From Bradyrhizobium sp. NDS-1 (GTDB lineage Bacteria; Pseudomonadota; Alphaproteobacteria; Rhizobiales; Xanthobacteraceae), in assembly GCF_032918005.1 (NCBI RefSeq), contig NZ_CP136628.1:1845501-1909500 (forward strand): a stretch of DNA of 64,000 nucleotides, written 5' to 3'. The translations under genes and the position numbers were made by a program. Numbering within the stretch: the stretch's first letter is position 1; each line of letters opens with the position of its first letter. Under the pieces are notes generated by a model. It was not told the DNA's origin, did not search any database, and was given only the letters and a program-made list of their open reading frames with translations. Below, one piece after another: positions 44,178 through 52,821 of this stretch.

Positions 44178-44792
44178 ATGTCCGACAAACCAGGTTCCAA
44201 ACAATCAGTATTCGATCGGCGCGCCTTCATGGCTGGCGCGGCCGGCAGTGCGCTCGTCCCGATTGCGGCGCGCGCGGCCGCGGAGGAGGCCATGGCCCCC
44301 GCCGCACGGGATCCATCGCTTCCCGTCGACGTCACGCTGCGGGTCAACGGCCAGGACAAGCGCCTGAGCATTGATGCACGCACCACAGTGCTCGACGCAC
44401 TGCGCGAACATCTCAAGCTCACCGGCAGCAAGAAGGGCTGCGACCATGGCCAGTGCGGCGCCTGCACCGTGCTGATCGACGACAGGCGGGTGGTGTCGTG
44501 TCTCACGCTCGCACTCGCCGCGGAAGGGCAGGAGATCACGACCATCGAGGGCCTTGCCACCGACGACCGCCTGCATCCGATGCAGCAGGCCTTTGTGGAC
44601 AACGATGCATTCCAGTGCGGCTACTGTACGCCAGGCCAGATCATGTCGGCCGTCGCCTGCGTCAAGGAGGGGCATGCGGGGAGCGAGGCCGACATCCGCG
44701 AATATATGAGCGGCAACATCTGCCGCTGCGCCGCCTATCCGAACATTGTCGCCGCCGTGAAGCAGGCGGCGCCCGAGATCATGAAGGGCTAG
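44178..44792 (+). CDS. paoA: Aldehyde oxidoreductase [2Fe-2S] subunit, Tat-exported (PaoA-like)
   Basis: A 204-residue iron-sulfur subunit. A twin-arginine signal (DRRAFMAGAAGSALVP) is followed by a plant-type [2Fe-2S] domain with CDHGQCGAC and a second four-helix [2Fe-2S] domain with CGYCTPGQ and CRC. This matches the small subunit of the periplasmic xanthine-oxidase-family aldehyde oxidoreductase PaoABC of E. coli. GGAGG lies five bases before the ATG at 44178. FAD and molybdenum subunit genes follow with two- to four-base gaps. The complex is folded with its cofactors and exported through this subunit's Tat signal. Confidence 0.9.
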   Translation: MSDKPGSKQSVFDRRAFMAGAAGSALVPIAARAAAEEAMAPAARDPSLPVDVTLRVNGQDKRLSIDARTTVLDALREHLKLTGSKKGCDHGQCGACTVLIDDRRVVSCLTLALAAEGQEITTIEGLATDDRLHPMQQAFVDNDAFQCGYCTPGQIMSAVACVKEGHAGSEADIREYMSGNICRCAAYPNIVAAVKQAAPEIMKG

Positions 44793-44796
44793 TCGC

Positions 44797-45813
44797 ATGC
44801 GACCTTTCTCGTATCAAAGGGCAACAGACCCGACCGCGGCCGTGCAGGCGCTCAGCGCCGCCGCGGCAACGAACGATGCGCTGACCAAGGCCGCGGCGCA
44901 GCCGCTGGCGGGCGGCACCACGTTGATCGACTTGATGAAGCTCGATGTGATGCGGCCGGCCGCGATCGTCGACATCAATCCGCTTGCAGATGGCTGGGCG
45001 GCAATCGAGCCGGGCAGCGACGGCCTGCGGCTCGGTGCTCTCGCGAAGATGTCCGACGTGGCCGCGCATGACGGGGTCCAGCGCCACTACCCGGTGATTG
45101 CCAGCTCCCTCAAACTCGCCGCGAGTGCCCAGCTGCGCAACATGGCGACGCTCGGCGGAAATGTGATGCAGCGGACGCGTTGCAGCTATTTCCGCGACAT
45201 CTCCTACGAGAATTGCAACAAGCGCAATCCCGGCTCCGGCTGTGCCGCCATGGACGGCGTCAACCGCATTCATGCGGTGCTCGGCGTGTCCGATCAGTGC
45301 ATTGCGACCTATCCCGGCGACTTTGCCCAGGCGCTGATCGCGTTGGATGCCGTTGTCGAGATCACGGGCAGATCCGGCACGCGCAAGATGCCGTTCGCAG
45401 AGTTGCACAAGGCGCCCGGCCATACGCCCGACATCGAGACAACGCTTCGGCCGGGCGAGCTGATCTCGGCTTTCTCCATCTCCGGCCGCTGGCCGCGTTC
45501 GGTGTATCTGAAGGCGCGCGACCGGCAATCCTATGAGTTCGCGCTGTCGTCGGCTGCGGTCGCGCTCGACGTCCAGGACGGTACGGTCAGGGACGCGCGG
45601 ATCGCCCTCGGCGGCGTCGCCACCGTGCCCTGGCGCGCGCGCGAGGCGGAGGCGGTGTTGAAGGGGCAGAAGTTCGACGACGGCCTGGCGCAGCGTGTTG
45701 CGGATGCCGCCTTCGCGGACGCCAAGGGCCGTCGGCACAACAGCTTCAAGATCGCGCTCGGCAAGCGCGTGGTGGCGCGCGCGCTCCAGCAGGCCGTAAC
45801 GATGGAGATCTGA
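44797..45813 (+). CDS. paoB: Aldehyde oxidoreductase FAD-binding subunit (PaoB-like)
   Basis: A 338-residue flavoprotein of the CO-dehydrogenase medium-chain type. The FAD loops are QPLAGGTTLIDLMK and ATLGGNVMQRT. Right after, the segment RTRCSYFRDISYENCNKRNPGSGCAAMDG carries extra cysteines spaced as in E. coli PaoB, which binds an additional [4Fe-4S] cluster there. No signal peptide is present; export is expected to be by hitchhiking on the Tat-tagged small subunit. It is the middle gene of the operon, four bases after paoA and two before paoC. Confidence 0.9.
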   Translation: MRPFSYQRATDPTAAVQALSAAAATNDALTKAAAQPLAGGTTLIDLMKLDVMRPAAIVDINPLADGWAAIEPGSDGLRLGALAKMSDVAAHDGVQRHYPVIASSLKLAASAQLRNMATLGGNVMQRTRCSYFRDISYENCNKRNPGSGCAAMDGVNRIHAVLGVSDQCIATYPGDFAQALIALDAVVEITGRSGTRKMPFAELHKAPGHTPDIETTLRPGELISAFSISGRWPRSVYLKARDRQSYEFALSSAAVALDVQDGTVRDARIALGGVATVPWRAREAEAVLKGQKFDDGLAQRVADAAFADAKGRRHNSFKIALGKRVVARALQQAVTMEI

Positions 45814-45815
45814 TC

Positions 45816-48104
45816 ATGACCGCTGCAGCTCCCGAGCCGAAGGTGAATATGGGCCAACCGGTGCCGCGCTATGATGCGACCGCAAAGGTCACGGGGCGCG
45901 CGACCTACGCCTCCGACATGCCGCTGGACAATCCGGCTTATGCATTCCTGGTCACCAGTGCGATCGCCAGAGGTCGCATCGACGGTTTCGATCTCGATGA
46001 CGCCCGGCGTGTCCGCGGCGTGATCGACATCGTCACCCACGAGAATGCTCCGAAGCTGAAGGAGTCGAAGCTTTTCAGCAATGGCGGTTATGCGGGCACG
46101 ACGATCCAGCCGCTGAGGTCGGCCGACATCGCCCATGACGGCCAGATCATCGCCGTCGTCGTCGCGGAAAGTTATGAGGCCGCGCGCGAGGCGGCCAACC
46201 GGGTCAAGGTCAGCTACACCGCCACGGCGCCGAGTGCCACGTTCGACTCGCCCGGGACAACCACGGCGGCTGCGAAGGGGCAGAGTGCCCAGTTCAAGGA
46301 AGACCCCGAGGTCGGCGATTTCGCCAAGGCGTTCGACGCGGCCGAGGTCAAGCTGACCGCCTCCTACGAGACGCCGACGCAGCATCACAACCCGATGGAG
46401 CTGTTCTCGACCAGCTGCTTCTGGATGGGTGGCAACCTCGTCATCTATGAGGGCAGCCAGTTCGTCTACGGCCTGAAGAACGGCGTTGCCGAGCAGCTCG
46501 GCATCGACGCCGACAGGGTGCGCGTGGTCAATCCCTATGTCGGCGGCGGCTTCGGCTCGCGCGGCTCGATGACGCCGCGCACTGCCATCATCGCCGCCAT
46601 CGCAAGGCGCCTGAATCGTCCGATCAAGCTGGTCCCGACCCGCGACCAGGGTTTTACCATCACGACGTACCGCGCCGAGACGCGGCATGAGATCAAGCTC
46701 GGCGCGAGCCGGGACGGCAAACTGCTTGCCTTGAGGCATGAGGGGGCTGAAGTCTCCTCGCGTGCCGACGCCTATTGCGTCGGCGGCACCAAGACGACGG
46801 CGCGGCTTTATGCCTGTCCGAACGTCGCCAGCCTGGTGTCGATCGTGCGCGCCGATCGCAACACGCCCGGCTTCATGCGCTCGCCGCCTGAGGTGCCGTA
46901 TCTGTTCGCGCTGGAAAGCGCGATGGACGAACTCGCGGTGAAACTGAATATGGATCCGGTCGAGCTTCGCCGCATCAATGACACCAATGTCGAGCCGATC
47001 GGCGGCAAGCCCTATACGTCGCGCTCGCTGATGGCCTGTTTCGACGAGGCAGCCAAGGCGTTCGGCTGGGCGCAGCGTTCGCCGCAACCGAAATCGATGT
47101 CGGACGGCGACTGGCTGATCGGCTATGGCTGTGCCGCCACCTGCTACCCGACCCAGATGGCCCCGGCGGCTGCCCGCGTGCGCCTCCAGCGTGACGGCCG
47201 TACCCGCGTCGAGATCGCCGGTCACGAGATCGGCACCGGCGCCTACACGGTGATCGCGCAGACCGCGGCCGAGCGGCTCGGCGTGCCGCTCGAGAAAGTC
47301 GCCGTCTTCCTGGGTGACAGCGATCTGCCGCCGGCACCGGTTGCGGGCGGATCGAACTCGACCGCGAGCACCTGCTCGGCGGTGATGATGGTGTGCGACC
47401 AGATTCGCCAGCGCCTGTTCAAGGCCGTGATGCCTGACAGTCTCACTGACAAGGCCAAAGAGACCGTTGGCATCAGCCAGGCGCCGACAGCCCAAGCCGC
47501 CAAGAGCGACCGTCCGGTCGATATCGAGAAGGCGTTCAATGCCCTCGGCGTCGGCGTGGTCGAGGAATATGGCGAGTGGAAGCCGGAAGGTGCGCCGCTC
47601 GATTCGTTCAAGGCCATGCACAGCGGGCAAGTCCGGTTGGTCGGTGGCCACCAGATGAAGGACCACATTGCCTATGCGTTCGGCGCGGAGTTCGTGGAGG
47701 TCCGCATCAACCGCTTTACGCACGAGATCCGCTGCCCCCGTCTGGTCGGCGCCTTCGCCGGCGGGCGCGTCATGAACCCGCGCACGGCGCGCAGCCAGTT
47801 GATGGGCGGCCTGATCTGGGGCATGTCTTCGGCGCTGCTGGAGGCCACGGAAATCGACGAGCGCAATGCGCGCTACGTCAACGACAATCTTGCCGACTAC
47901 CTCGTGCCGGTGAATGCCGACGTCCCGGGCGTCGAAGTGATCATGCTCTCCGAGCAGGACGATCACATCAACCCGGTGGGCGTCAAAGGGCTCGGCGAGC
48001 TCGCCAATGTCGGCACCAATGCGGCCATCTGCAACGCGATCCATCACGCAACGGGCCAGCGCATCCGCAAGCTCCCGGTCCGGCTGGAAAATATCGAGGT
48101 CTGA
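45816..48104 (+). CDS. paoC: Aldehyde oxidoreductase molybdenum cofactor subunit (PaoC-like)
   Basis: A 762-residue catalytic subunit of the xanthine oxidase family. Typical segments are MGQPVPRYDATAKVTGRATYASDMP, QHHNPMELFSTSCFW, NPYVGGGFGSRGSM and the active-site Glu in GVKGLGELANVGTNAAICNAI. The PaoC group uses molybdopterin cytosine dinucleotide and oxidises aromatic aldehydes to acids in the periplasm. With vanillate metabolism encoded elsewhere in the window, aromatic aldehydes such as vanillin are plausible substrates, but that is inference. No XdhC-like or MocA-like maturation gene is next to it. Confidence 0.92.
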   Translation: MTAAAPEPKVNMGQPVPRYDATAKVTGRATYASDMPLDNPAYAFLVTSAIARGRIDGFDLDDARRVRGVIDIVTHENAPKLKESKLFSNGGYAGTTIQPLRSADIAHDGQIIAVVVAESYEAAREAANRVKVSYTATAPSATFDSPGTTTAAAKGQSAQFKEDPEVGDFAKAFDAAEVKLTASYETPTQHHNPMELFSTSCFWMGGNLVIYEGSQFVYGLKNGVAEQLGIDADRVRVVNPYVGGGFGSRGSMTPRTAIIAAIARRLNRPIKLVPTRDQGFTITTYRAETRHEIKLGASRDGKLLALRHEGAEVSSRADAYCVGGTKTTARLYACPNVASLVSIVRADRNTPGFMRSPPEVPYLFALESAMDELAVKLNMDPVELRRINDTNVEPIGGKPYTSRSLMACFDEAAKAFGWAQRSPQPKSMSDGDWLIGYGCAATCYPTQMAPAAARVRLQRDGRTRVEIAGHEIGTGAYTVIAQTAAERLGVPLEKVAVFLGDSDLPPAPVAGGSNSTASTCSAVMMVCDQIRQRLFKAVMPDSLTDKAKETVGISQAPTAQAAKSDRPVDIEKAFNALGVGVVEEYGEWKPEGAPLDSFKAMHSGQVRLVGGHQMKDHIAYAFGAEFVEVRINRFTHEIRCPRLVGAFAGGRVMNPRTARSQLMGGLIWGMSSALLEATEIDERNARYVNDNLADYLVPVNADVPGVEVIMLSEQDDHINPVGVKGLGELANVGTNAAICNAIHHATGQRIRKLPVRLENIEV

Positions 48105-48164
48105 GGGGTGGAAACCCTACCCGCGTTGCGCTAGACACCTTCCGCCCCAAACGGAAGGTGCCTC

Positions 48165-48629
48165 ATGCAGCGTTTCCAGCGCGCGCTCCTCACCCTGATG
48201 TCGGCACTCGCGATCACGGTGATCGCAGGCGTGTCGCATTTCGTTTCCACCACGGCCTCGGCCCAGACCGCAGGAAAGACCATGACCACAGCTTCAGGCT
48301 TGCAGATCATCGACTCCACCGTCGGCACAGGTGCCTCGCCGCAGGCCGGTCAGATCTGCGTGATGCACTATACCGGCTGGCTCTATGAAAACGGCCAGAA
48401 GGGCAAGAAATTCGACAGCTCCGTCGATCGCAAGGAGCCTTTCGAATTTCCCATCGGCAAGGGCCGCGTCATCGCCGGCTGGGACGAGGGCGTCGCGTCC
48501 ATGAAGGTCGGCGGCAAGCGCACGCTGATCATTCCGCCGCAGCTCGGCTACGGCGCCCGCGGCGCCGGCGGCGTGATTCCGCCGAACGCAACGCTGATGT
48601 TCGACGTGGAATTGCTCGCGGTGAAATAA
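48165..48629 (+). CDS. FKBP-type peptidyl-prolyl isomerase, exported
   Basis: A 154-residue isomerase. An N-terminal hydrophobic signal (about residues 1-33, cleavage near ASAQT) precedes one FKBP domain: VMHYTGWLYENGQKGKKFDSSVDRKEPFEFPIGKGRVIAGWDEGVASMKVGGKRTLIIPPQLGYGARG and a C-terminal GVIPPNATLMFDVELLAVK. The aromatic pocket residues (Tyr, Phe, Trp) are present. It would speed proline isomerisation in periplasmic proteins. It lies 60 bp after paoC, possibly in the same transcript, and ends before a bidirectional terminator. Confidence 0.93.
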   Translation: MQRFQRALLTLMSALAITVIAGVSHFVSTTASAQTAGKTMTTASGLQIIDSTVGTGASPQAGQICVMHYTGWLYENGQKGKKFDSSVDRKEPFEFPIGKGRVIAGWDEGVASMKVGGKRTLIIPPQLGYGARGAGGVIPPNATLMFDVELLAVK

Positions 48630-48664
48630 CCCTCACCGTCATTTCCGGAGCGATGCTGAGCATC

Positions 48665-48696
48665 GAGCCCGGAATCTATCTCGAGATTCCGGGCTC
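48665..48696. repeat. Hairpin repeat unit after the FKBP gene
   Basis: GAGCCCGGAATC and GATTCCGGGCTC form a perfect 12-bp stem around an 8-nt loop. It resembles a dispersed Bradyrhizobium palindrome and sits just before the bidirectional terminator. Confidence 0.7.
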
Positions 48697-48741
48697 GGCT
48701 CTTCGGGCCGCCCCGGAATGACCACACAAACAAGAACAGAC

Positions 48742-48777
48742 AAAAAAAGACCGGCCTTGCGGCCGGTCTCTTCTTTT
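48742..48777. terminator. Bidirectional rho-independent terminator
   Basis: GACCGGCC-TTGC-GGCCGGTC forms a perfect 8-bp stem flanked on the left by a run of seven A and on the right by TCTTCTTTT, so it can terminate the FKBP transcript on the plus strand and the CsbD transcript on the minus strand. Confidence 0.88.
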
Positions 48778-48791
48778 CAGTCCTGCGCCGG

Positions 48792-49010
48792 TTACTCCGC
48801 CGCGCGCTTTGCGGCCGCCGCAGCGCGGTCCATCGCGTCCTTCGCGGCGTCCTTGGCATCGCCCATGGCCTGCTGGCCCTTGCCCTTCACTTCCTGGACC
48901 ACGCCTTCGCCCTTCAAGCGCTCGGAACCGGTGGCTTCACCGATGCCCTGCTTGGCCTTGCCGATGGCCTCGTTGGCGTTGCCCTTGATCTTGTCTGTCG
49001 TGCTACCCAT
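48792..49010 (-). CDS. CsbD-family stress protein
   Basis: A 72-residue hydrophilic protein with the CsbD pattern [60 protein letters not shown]. CsbD proteins are small, intrinsically flexible general-stress products of unknown mechanism. An exact EcfG promoter lies upstream on the same strand, consistent with stress control, and a strong terminator follows. Confidence 0.93.
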   Translation of the reverse strand: MGSTTDKIKGNANEAIGKAKQGIGEATGSERLKGEGVVQEVKGKGQQAMGDAKDAAKDAMDRAAAAAKRAAE

Positions 49011-49042
49011 GAAACTCTCCTTCCAATCTGGTTCGCAATGAC

Positions 49043-49067
49043 AACGTCCCGCGGCTATGAGGGTTCC
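49043..49067 (-). promoter_or_regulatory. EcfG promoter of the CsbD gene
   Basis: On the minus strand GGAAC (49067-49063), a 16-bp spacer and CGTT (49046-49043) match the EcfG consensus exactly, 33 bp upstream of the CsbD start codon. Confidence 0.82.
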
Positions 49068-49140
49068 GAATTTAGTATGGCTCGCAGGCGCAGCTTCGGG
49101 TTAGTTTGCCGCACACGGAACCAACAGAAGGCAAGCCTCC

Positions 49141-49653
49141 ATGACCGGCCATGATCATTCGCATTCCCACCATGACCACGATCACGACGATCGCTGGAAA
49201 CATGACGGCGTGCGCGTCATTCCCGGCAACCAGCTCGACACCAACGTGCCCTCGACGGCGGGCATGGACCGCGCGGCCGCGATCAATTTCGCGCGCGTCG
49301 GCGCGCAGAAATTGTGGGCTGGCACGGTCAGCATCAAGCCGGATGCCAAGACCGGTGCGCATCATCACGGGCACCTCGAAAGCGTCATCTATGTCGTGAA
49401 GGGCAAGGCGCGGATGCGCTGGGGCGAGAGCCTGCAATTCACCGCGGAGGCAGGCCCCGGCGATTTCATTTTCGTCCCGCCTTACGTGCCGCACCAGGAG
49501 ATCAACGCCAGTCCCGACGAGGTGCTGGAATGCGTGCTGGTGCGCAGCGACGGCGAGGCGGTGGCCATCAACCTGGACATCGAGCCGGTCGAAAAGCCTG
49601 AAACGGTGCTGTGGATCGACCCGGTGCACCGGGATCCGAACGAGAAGAAGTAA
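49141..49653 (+). CDS. Cupin-domain protein with a His-rich N terminus
   Basis: A 170-residue protein. The first 18 residues are a His/Asp metal-binding-like tract (HDHSHSHHDHDHDD). A single cupin domain follows, with metal ligands in GAHHHGHLESVIYVVKGKARMRWG and the second motif PGDFIFVPPYVPHQEIN. Cytosolic; no signal peptide. The His-rich arm resembles those of Ni, Zn or Cu handling proteins, so this could be a metal-dependent enzyme or a metal sensor/buffer. No neighbouring gene specifies a substrate. Confidence 0.88.
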   Translation: MTGHDHSHSHHDHDHDDRWKHDGVRVIPGNQLDTNVPSTAGMDRAAAINFARVGAQKLWAGTVSIKPDAKTGAHHHGHLESVIYVVKGKARMRWGESLQFTAEAGPGDFIFVPPYVPHQEINASPDEVLECVLVRSDGEAVAINLDIEPVEKPETVLWIDPVHRDPNEKK

Positions 49654-49781
49654 GGCCGCCCCGAAAGGGCCGATTTCGGTGCGGGAGAACCTCGCAGCTC
49701 GGGTCGAAAAATAGTCGGAAGCAGTGTCGGACCGCCGCTGGCTCGTCCGTCCTTGGGCAGAACCCGCCCAAGGAGCTTGCG

Positions 49782-50210
49782 ATGCCCAAGATGATCTTCG
49801 TCAACCTGCCGGTGACCGACCTCGAGCGCGCGACCGCCTTTTACGAGGCGATCGGCGCAGTCAAGAATCCTCAATTCTGCGACGGCACGGCGAGCTGCAT
49901 GGTCTTTTCCGAGACCATCTTCGCCATGCTGCTGACCCACGACAAATTCCGTCAGTTCACGCCGAAGCCGATCGCAGATGCCAGGACCTCGAACCAGGTC
50001 CTGTTCTGCCTGTCCGCGGACAGCCGCAGCGAGGTCGACGATATCATCGGCAGGGCCGAGGCGGCGGGCGGCGTGGCCGATCCCAGTCCGAAGGACGAAT
50101 ACGGCTTCATGTACGGCCGCAGCTTCGAGGATCCGGATGGTCACATGTGGGGTGTGAAGTGGATGGATCTCGCGGCGGCCCCTCGGCAGCCCGAGATGGC
50201 GAACGTCTGA
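49782..50210 (+). CDS. VOC-family (glyoxalase/extradiol-type) protein
   Basis: A 142-residue vicinal-oxygen-chelate protein: MIFVNLPVTDLERATAFYEAIGAVKNPQF at the N terminus, then MVFSETIFAMLLTHDKF and the C-terminal FEDPDGHMWGVKWMD. Two beta-alpha-beta modules are visible, as expected for one VOC domain. The start at 49782 has GGAG upstream; an upstream open frame is non-coding in style. It is followed 35 bp later by a second VOC gene of a different subgroup; the two may be co-transcribed. Substrate is unknown. Confidence 0.85.
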   Translation: MPKMIFVNLPVTDLERATAFYEAIGAVKNPQFCDGTASCMVFSETIFAMLLTHDKFRQFTPKPIADARTSNQVLFCLSADSRSEVDDIIGRAEAAGGVADPSPKDEYGFMYGRSFEDPDGHMWGVKWMDLAAAPRQPEMANV

Positions 50211-50245
50211 TCCAAACCCGGAAGATCTGAAGAGGAGCATCCAAG

Positions 50246-50734
50246 ATGTCCAAGCTCGTGCCCTGCATGTGGTTCAACGGCGATGCCGAGGACGCCGCAA
50301 AGTTCTACGTCTCGCTCGTTCCGAATTCGGCGATCACGCGCGTCCAGCGCAACGTTTCGGACGGTCCCTCCGGCAAGGAAGGCTCCGTGCTCGTCGTCGA
50401 GTTCACGGTGGCCGGCCAGCCGCTGGTCGCGCTCAACGGCGGGATGAAGATGGAATACACCCACGCCATCTCGCTGATGATTCACTGCGACGACCAGGCA
50501 CAGGTCGATAGCGTTTGGAATGCGTTCCTGGCCCATGGCGGCAAGGAAGAGCAATGCGGCTGGCTCAGGGATCGCTGGGGAGTGGCCTGGCAGGTGGTGC
50601 CGACAGTGATGTTCGAATTCCTGTCGAGCCCCGACAAGGCTGCCGCCGCGCGCGCGATGCAGGCCATGATGAAGATGGTCAAGCTCGACATTGCTGCCGT
50701 GCGCCGCGCGTTCGAGGGGAAGTCAGCGGCGTGA
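50246..50734 (+). CDS. PhnB-like VOC-family protein
   Basis: A 162-residue protein of the PhnB/3-demethylubiquinone-methyltransferase-like VOC group: KLVPCMWFNGDAEDAAKFYVSLVPNSAI, then VLVVEFTVAGQPLVALNGG and WLRDRWGVAWQVVPTVMFEFL. The WGVAWQVVP motif is typical of the group. It has GAGGAGC upstream and forms a probable two-gene unit with the preceding VOC gene. Members are often of unknown substrate; the family name does not imply a methyltransferase role. Confidence 0.88.
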   Translation: MSKLVPCMWFNGDAEDAAKFYVSLVPNSAITRVQRNVSDGPSGKEGSVLVVEFTVAGQPLVALNGGMKMEYTHAISLMIHCDDQAQVDSVWNAFLAHGGKEEQCGWLRDRWGVAWQVVPTVMFEFLSSPDKAAAARAMQAMMKMVKLDIAAVRRAFEGKSAA

Positions 50735-50760
50735 GCCGCAAGCTCGTTCCCTACTCGCTG

Positions 50761-50829
50761 TCGTCCCGGATCGGCGCCAGGCTCGAGACAGCGCTACGCG
50801 TTGTCGGGAGCTCCGCTTGTCCGGGACGA
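50761..50829. repeat. Palindromic intergenic repeat
   Basis: TCGTCCCGGA and TCCGGGACGA form 10-bp arms enclosing a segment with GCGCTACGCGTTGTCGGGAGC. The same type of GTCGTCCCGGA element is a dispersed repeat in Bradyrhizobium. It lies between the convergent VOC and beta-barrel genes. Confidence 0.7.
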
Positions 50830-50836
50830 CGACGTC

Positions 50837-51994
50837 CTAATAGTTGATCCGCAGCCCCACGCCGCCGTGGATGGTATTGCCGACCGGCTGCGGACCGAGC
50901 GTGCCGTTGGCAAAGAGATCGACGATCCAGCCCTTCTGCACGCGGAAGCCGAGGCGGCCGCCATATTCGAACCAGCCCTGGTTGCCCATGGTCGGCACCA
51001 CCGTCCCGGTGCCGGTCACGGTCGCGACGATGCCGCTGTGACTCGCAAACGACTGCACCCAGCCGCCATTGATGTTGGTCTCGATGTTGCTGCCGAAGAG
51101 GTGTGTCCACTGGCCGCCGATCTTGACGAGGCTGGTGCGGTCGGTGCCGGTCGCGATGCTGGCATCGAATGGATTGAAGGCCACGGTGCTGTCGCTGTAG
51201 CCCGACACGCGTTGCCAGAGTTGCCAGACCTCGATCGACGCCGCGACCTCGTCGCGTGGCGAGATGCGACTTATCCAGCCGGCGCGACCGTAGACGGCGT
51301 AGTTCGAGGCGTTGGTCGAACTGGTCACGCTCACCGGGCCGAGACTGGTGTCGTAGCTGCGCGTGTAGCGCGCCTTCTCCCACGGTGTCAGGATCGTGCC
51401 GATGTCGAAGAACGGGCGCGAGGAGCCCCAATCGGTGAAGTCGTAGCGCAGCGCGAAAGCGCCGATCGGTGCGCTGGTGATCTCGTAGCCGCGCCCATCG
51501 TAGTGCGTATAGGCGATGCCGGCGAGCAGCGAAAGATTGTTGGTCAGCGCCTTGCGGCCGTGGATGCCGGCGGAGAACGAGCCGGCCGAGCCGAACGCGC
51601 TGACGCAGTCGCCGCAATTGATCTGCTCGTTGACGCCGAGCAGCACCGTGCCGAGCACCCGGTTGGTGATCATCTGGTTGAAGCGCTGGCCCGCGAGGCC
51701 ACCGAGCGAATTGCCGCTGGAACCGGCGCCGGTCGGCGTCGGGCTTGGCGAGGGGTACGGACTCGGCGATGGCGACGGATACGGGCTCGGCGACGGGGAG
51801 GGCGTAGGCGTGGGTGACGGATACGGCGAGGGAGAATAGGTCGGGGACGGATTGGGATTCGGTTCACCGCACCCGGATTCGCACTCCGCCGCCTGCGCAG
51901 CCGCCGGGCTGGCATTGAGTGGGACAAACGCAAACGCCGCAGTTGCGGTCAGCGCAGCGGCAAGGATGAGGCGCCTGACGTTGAATTTTGCCAT
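50837..51994 (-). CDS. Outer-membrane beta-barrel protein with a Ser/Pro/Thr-rich segment
   Basis: A 385-residue exported protein: signal peptide (MAKFNVRRLILAAALTATAA, cleavage near SPAAAQ), a Cys-containing stretch (ECESGCGEP), then about 50 residues of low-complexity PSP, PTP and PYP repeats, a helical linker (LGGLAGQRFNQMITNRVLGTVLLG) and a C-terminal barrel of amphipathic strands ending in an aromatic residue (VGLRINY). The barrel resembles autotransporter or porin-like domains. It starts two bases after the FecR stop. The Ser/Thr/Pro tract is a plausible O-glycosylation target, given the PMT gene next door. Confidence 0.78.
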   Translation of the reverse strand: MAKFNVRRLILAAALTATAAFAFVPLNASPAAAQAAECESGCGEPNPNPSPTYSPSPYPSPTPTPSPSPSPYPSPSPSPYPSPSPTPTGAGSSGNSLGGLAGQRFNQMITNRVLGTVLLGVNEQINCGDCVSAFGSAGSFSAGIHGRKALTNNLSLLAGIAYTHYDGRGYEITSAPIGAFALRYDFTDWGSSRPFFDIGTILTPWEKARYTRSYDTSLGPVSVTSSTNASNYAVYGRAGWISRISPRDEVAASIEVWQLWQRVSGYSDSTVAFNPFDASIATGTDRTSLVKIGGQWTHLFGSNIETNINGGWVQSFASHSGIVATVTGTGTVVPTMGNQGWFEYGGRLGFRVQKGWIVDLFANGTLGPQPVGNTIHGGVGLRINY

Positions 51995-51996
51995 CG

Positions 51997-52698
51997 TCAG
52001 CGCCCGCACAGCATGCCGTCGTCCTGGACGGCGGGCGTGATGGTCGGCGAGGCGCCGGCGTACTGGTTGACCGCGCACAATCCGGCGCTCGCCGCGCAGT
52101 TGGCGGCGAACGTCCAGGGCGGCGTATTCGCCTTGGTGATGCTCACCTTGCCCCCGGTCGAGGTGATGATCGCGGTGTCGCCAGGCTGAGTGAGTTGCAC
52201 GCACTGGGAGCTCTTCGTGCAGACGCTGGCCGCGCCGTCCTGAAGCACGACGACGGAGCGCCCGCGCTGCGAGAGGATGTCGAGCGTGGTGCCGCGCACG
52301 CCGATGGTCGCAAGCGGCGTCGTGATCTTGTAGGCGGCCTTGTCGGAGTGTCCGGTGACGAAACGGAAAGCACCGGTGGTCATGCGGATCGCGACGTCGC
52401 GATAGCTGTGCTCGCCGTTGAAGACGGTGCGGTCGAGCTTGAGCGTGGCGCTGGGGCCGAGCGACAGGTTGGTGCTGTCGGCCATCACGAAGCGCGCCGC
52501 ACTGTCGGCGCCGGTGCGCACGGTCTCGTCGCGCAGCATGCTGTCGCCGACGCTGATCGGCGTCGTGGTCGCGGCCACGCGCACCACTTCGTTCTGGATC
52601 ACGACGGCTTCGCCGACGCGCGTCTGTGCCAGCGCGCTGGGCGACGCACATAGTGCGACTGACAACAGGGTGGGGAAAAACAAGAAACGCAAATTCAT
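51997..52698 (-). CDS. FecR-domain protein, exported
   Basis: A 233-residue protein with signal peptide (MNLRFLFFPTLLSVALCASPSALA) and a FecR-type domain: TRVGEAVVIQNEVVRVA, then RDETVRTGADSAARFVMADSTNLSLGPSATLKLDRTVF and ATIGVRGTTLDIL. It lacks the N-terminal cytoplasmic anti-sigma part of classical FecR, so it is a stand-alone periplasmic or surface FecR domain, of the kind often linked with autotransporters and adhesins. Four Cys lie in CTKSSQC and NCAASAGLC. It is co-directional with the beta-barrel gene and divergent from the mannosyltransferase gene. Confidence 0.85.
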   Translation of the reverse strand: MNLRFLFFPTLLSVALCASPSALAQTRVGEAVVIQNEVVRVAATTTPISVGDSMLRDETVRTGADSAARFVMADSTNLSLGPSATLKLDRTVFNGEHSYRDVAIRMTTGAFRFVTGHSDKAAYKITTPLATIGVRGTTLDILSQRGRSVVVLQDGAASVCTKSSQCVQLTQPGDTAIITSTGGKVSITKANTPPWTFAANCAASAGLCAVNQYAGASPTITPAVQDDGMLCGR

Positions 52699-52821
52699 TT
52701 CGCAACCGATCGATGTGTCCCTGATCGTACCGGATCGCGCATGCTTGCGATGTGGCGGAATTATCACAAGCGGCGCGGGACGTGCGTTATGCTTAGTGAC
52801 AGTTGCGGCAGAATGCGTTCA

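Noticed and set aside
42459..44204. Minus-strand open frame opposite the gamma-glutamyltransferase gene
   Set aside because: Antisense to a full-length enzyme with intact motifs and without domain content of its own.
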